DNA from: an uncultured Acidimicrobiaceae bacterium
GTDB lineage: Bacteria; Actinomycetota; Acidimicrobiia; Acidimicrobiales; Microtrichaceae
DNA length: 6,026 nt
Direction of reading: 5' to 3'
NCBI GenBank assembly: GCA_937868025.1
Contig: CALMLJ010000114.1
Coordinates: forward strand, 1-6,026
In this document: piece after piece, positions 5,972-6,026 of the stretch
Numbering within the stretch: the first letter of the stretch is position 1
Layout of the letters: each line of letters opens with the position of its first letter
Notes under the pieces: generated by a model
Databases searched by the model: none
What the model was told of the DNA's origin: nothing
What the model saw: the letters and a program-made list of their open reading frames with translations, nothing else
Program-made: the position numbers and the translations under genes

Positions 5972-6026
5972 TACCGGCGTCGTCGTGGGCCCGACCTGAG
6001 TGATCGTCCCGCCGTCGTCGGCGGCC
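5957..6026 (-). CDS. Possible 3' end of a gene upstream of the PqqD-like gene (partial)
   Basis: On the - strand a frame runs from the window edge to a TGA at 5959-5957 that overlaps the gene 7 start as GTGA, the same type of overlap used elsewhere in this locus. It encodes the 22-residue tail AADDGGTITQVGPTTTPVRS plus Ser-Thr. G or C occupies 19 of its 22 third positions, against 16 of 22 in the frame continuing from gene 7, which favours it as the coding frame. The tail is polar and Thr/Pro-rich, with no recognised domain. A gene just ahead of a PqqD-like protein could be a precursor peptide or another tailoring gene, but too little is visible to say. A stop-free run of 22 codons is not rare in such GC-rich DNA. 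Confidence 0.4.
   Translation of the reverse strand, partial: AADDGGTITQVGPTTTPVRSST
5968..5973 (-). promoter_or_regulatory. Possible -10 element for leaderless transcription of gene 7
   Basis: On the - strand TACGAT (TAnnnT type) ends 7 nt before the GTG at 5960. That is the spacing expected if transcription began at the start codon, as in leaderless actinobacterial mRNAs. There is no Shine-Dalgarno before this GTG, which agrees, but no -35 hexamer is recognisable. It would lie inside the partial upstream gene if that is real. Confidence 0.3.

Noticed and set aside
6000..6026. GTG at 6000 as a divergent + strand gene start
   Set aside because: Only nine codons visible, no ribosome-binding site, and third-position GC favours a - strand frame here.

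Overview
This is a very GC-rich, tightly packed bacterial window, with G or C at most third codon positions, GTG starts and almost no intergenic DNA. It looks actinobacterial. Acidimicrobiia would be a reasonable guess, but nothing here fixes the taxon. I see no rRNA, tRNA, CRISPR array, insertion sequence or convincing terminator.

Left to right on the + strand, six genes form one operon whose reading frames overlap or nearly touch. (1) 2-583 is the 3' part of an unrecognised, probably exported Pro/Ser/Asn/Gly-rich protein with a Ser-Pro repeat. (2) 576-1877 is a JmjC/Cupin_4-type Fe(II)/2-oxoglutarate (2OG) oxygenase with intact metal ligands. (3) 1877-2506 is a second Fe/2OG oxygenase with HxD...H. 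(4) 2503-3090 is a prolyl-4-hydroxylase-like Fe/2OG oxygenase with a complete HxD...H...R set. (5) 3102-3680 is a homologue of gene 4 that has lost every iron and 2OG ligand. (6) 3677-4891 is a homologue of gene 2 that has lost HxD but keeps the distal His and the C-terminal domain. On the - strand, converging on gene 6, (7) 4869-5960 has an N-terminal PqqD-like domain (a peptide-binding RiPP recognition element fold) and a C-terminal part that resembles a degenerate HPr-kinase-like domain without a P-loop. At the right edge, a short - strand frame ending in a GTGA overlap with gene 7 may be the 3' end of another gene (8).

The notable point is the combination. Three apparently active Fe/2OG oxygenases are co-encoded with two catalytically dead relatives of two of them, in a nested order (JmjC, oxygenase, P4H, dead P4H, dead JmjC). 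Next to them lies a PqqD-like protein of the kind that usually presents a ribosomally made peptide to tailoring enzymes. My inference is an undescribed peptide or protein hydroxylation system in which the dead partners act as substrate-binding or scaffold subunits. Possible substrates are gene 1 (same operon) or gene 8 (next to the PqqD gene). Catalytic competence is read from motifs only; the substrate and the system-level role are hypotheses.
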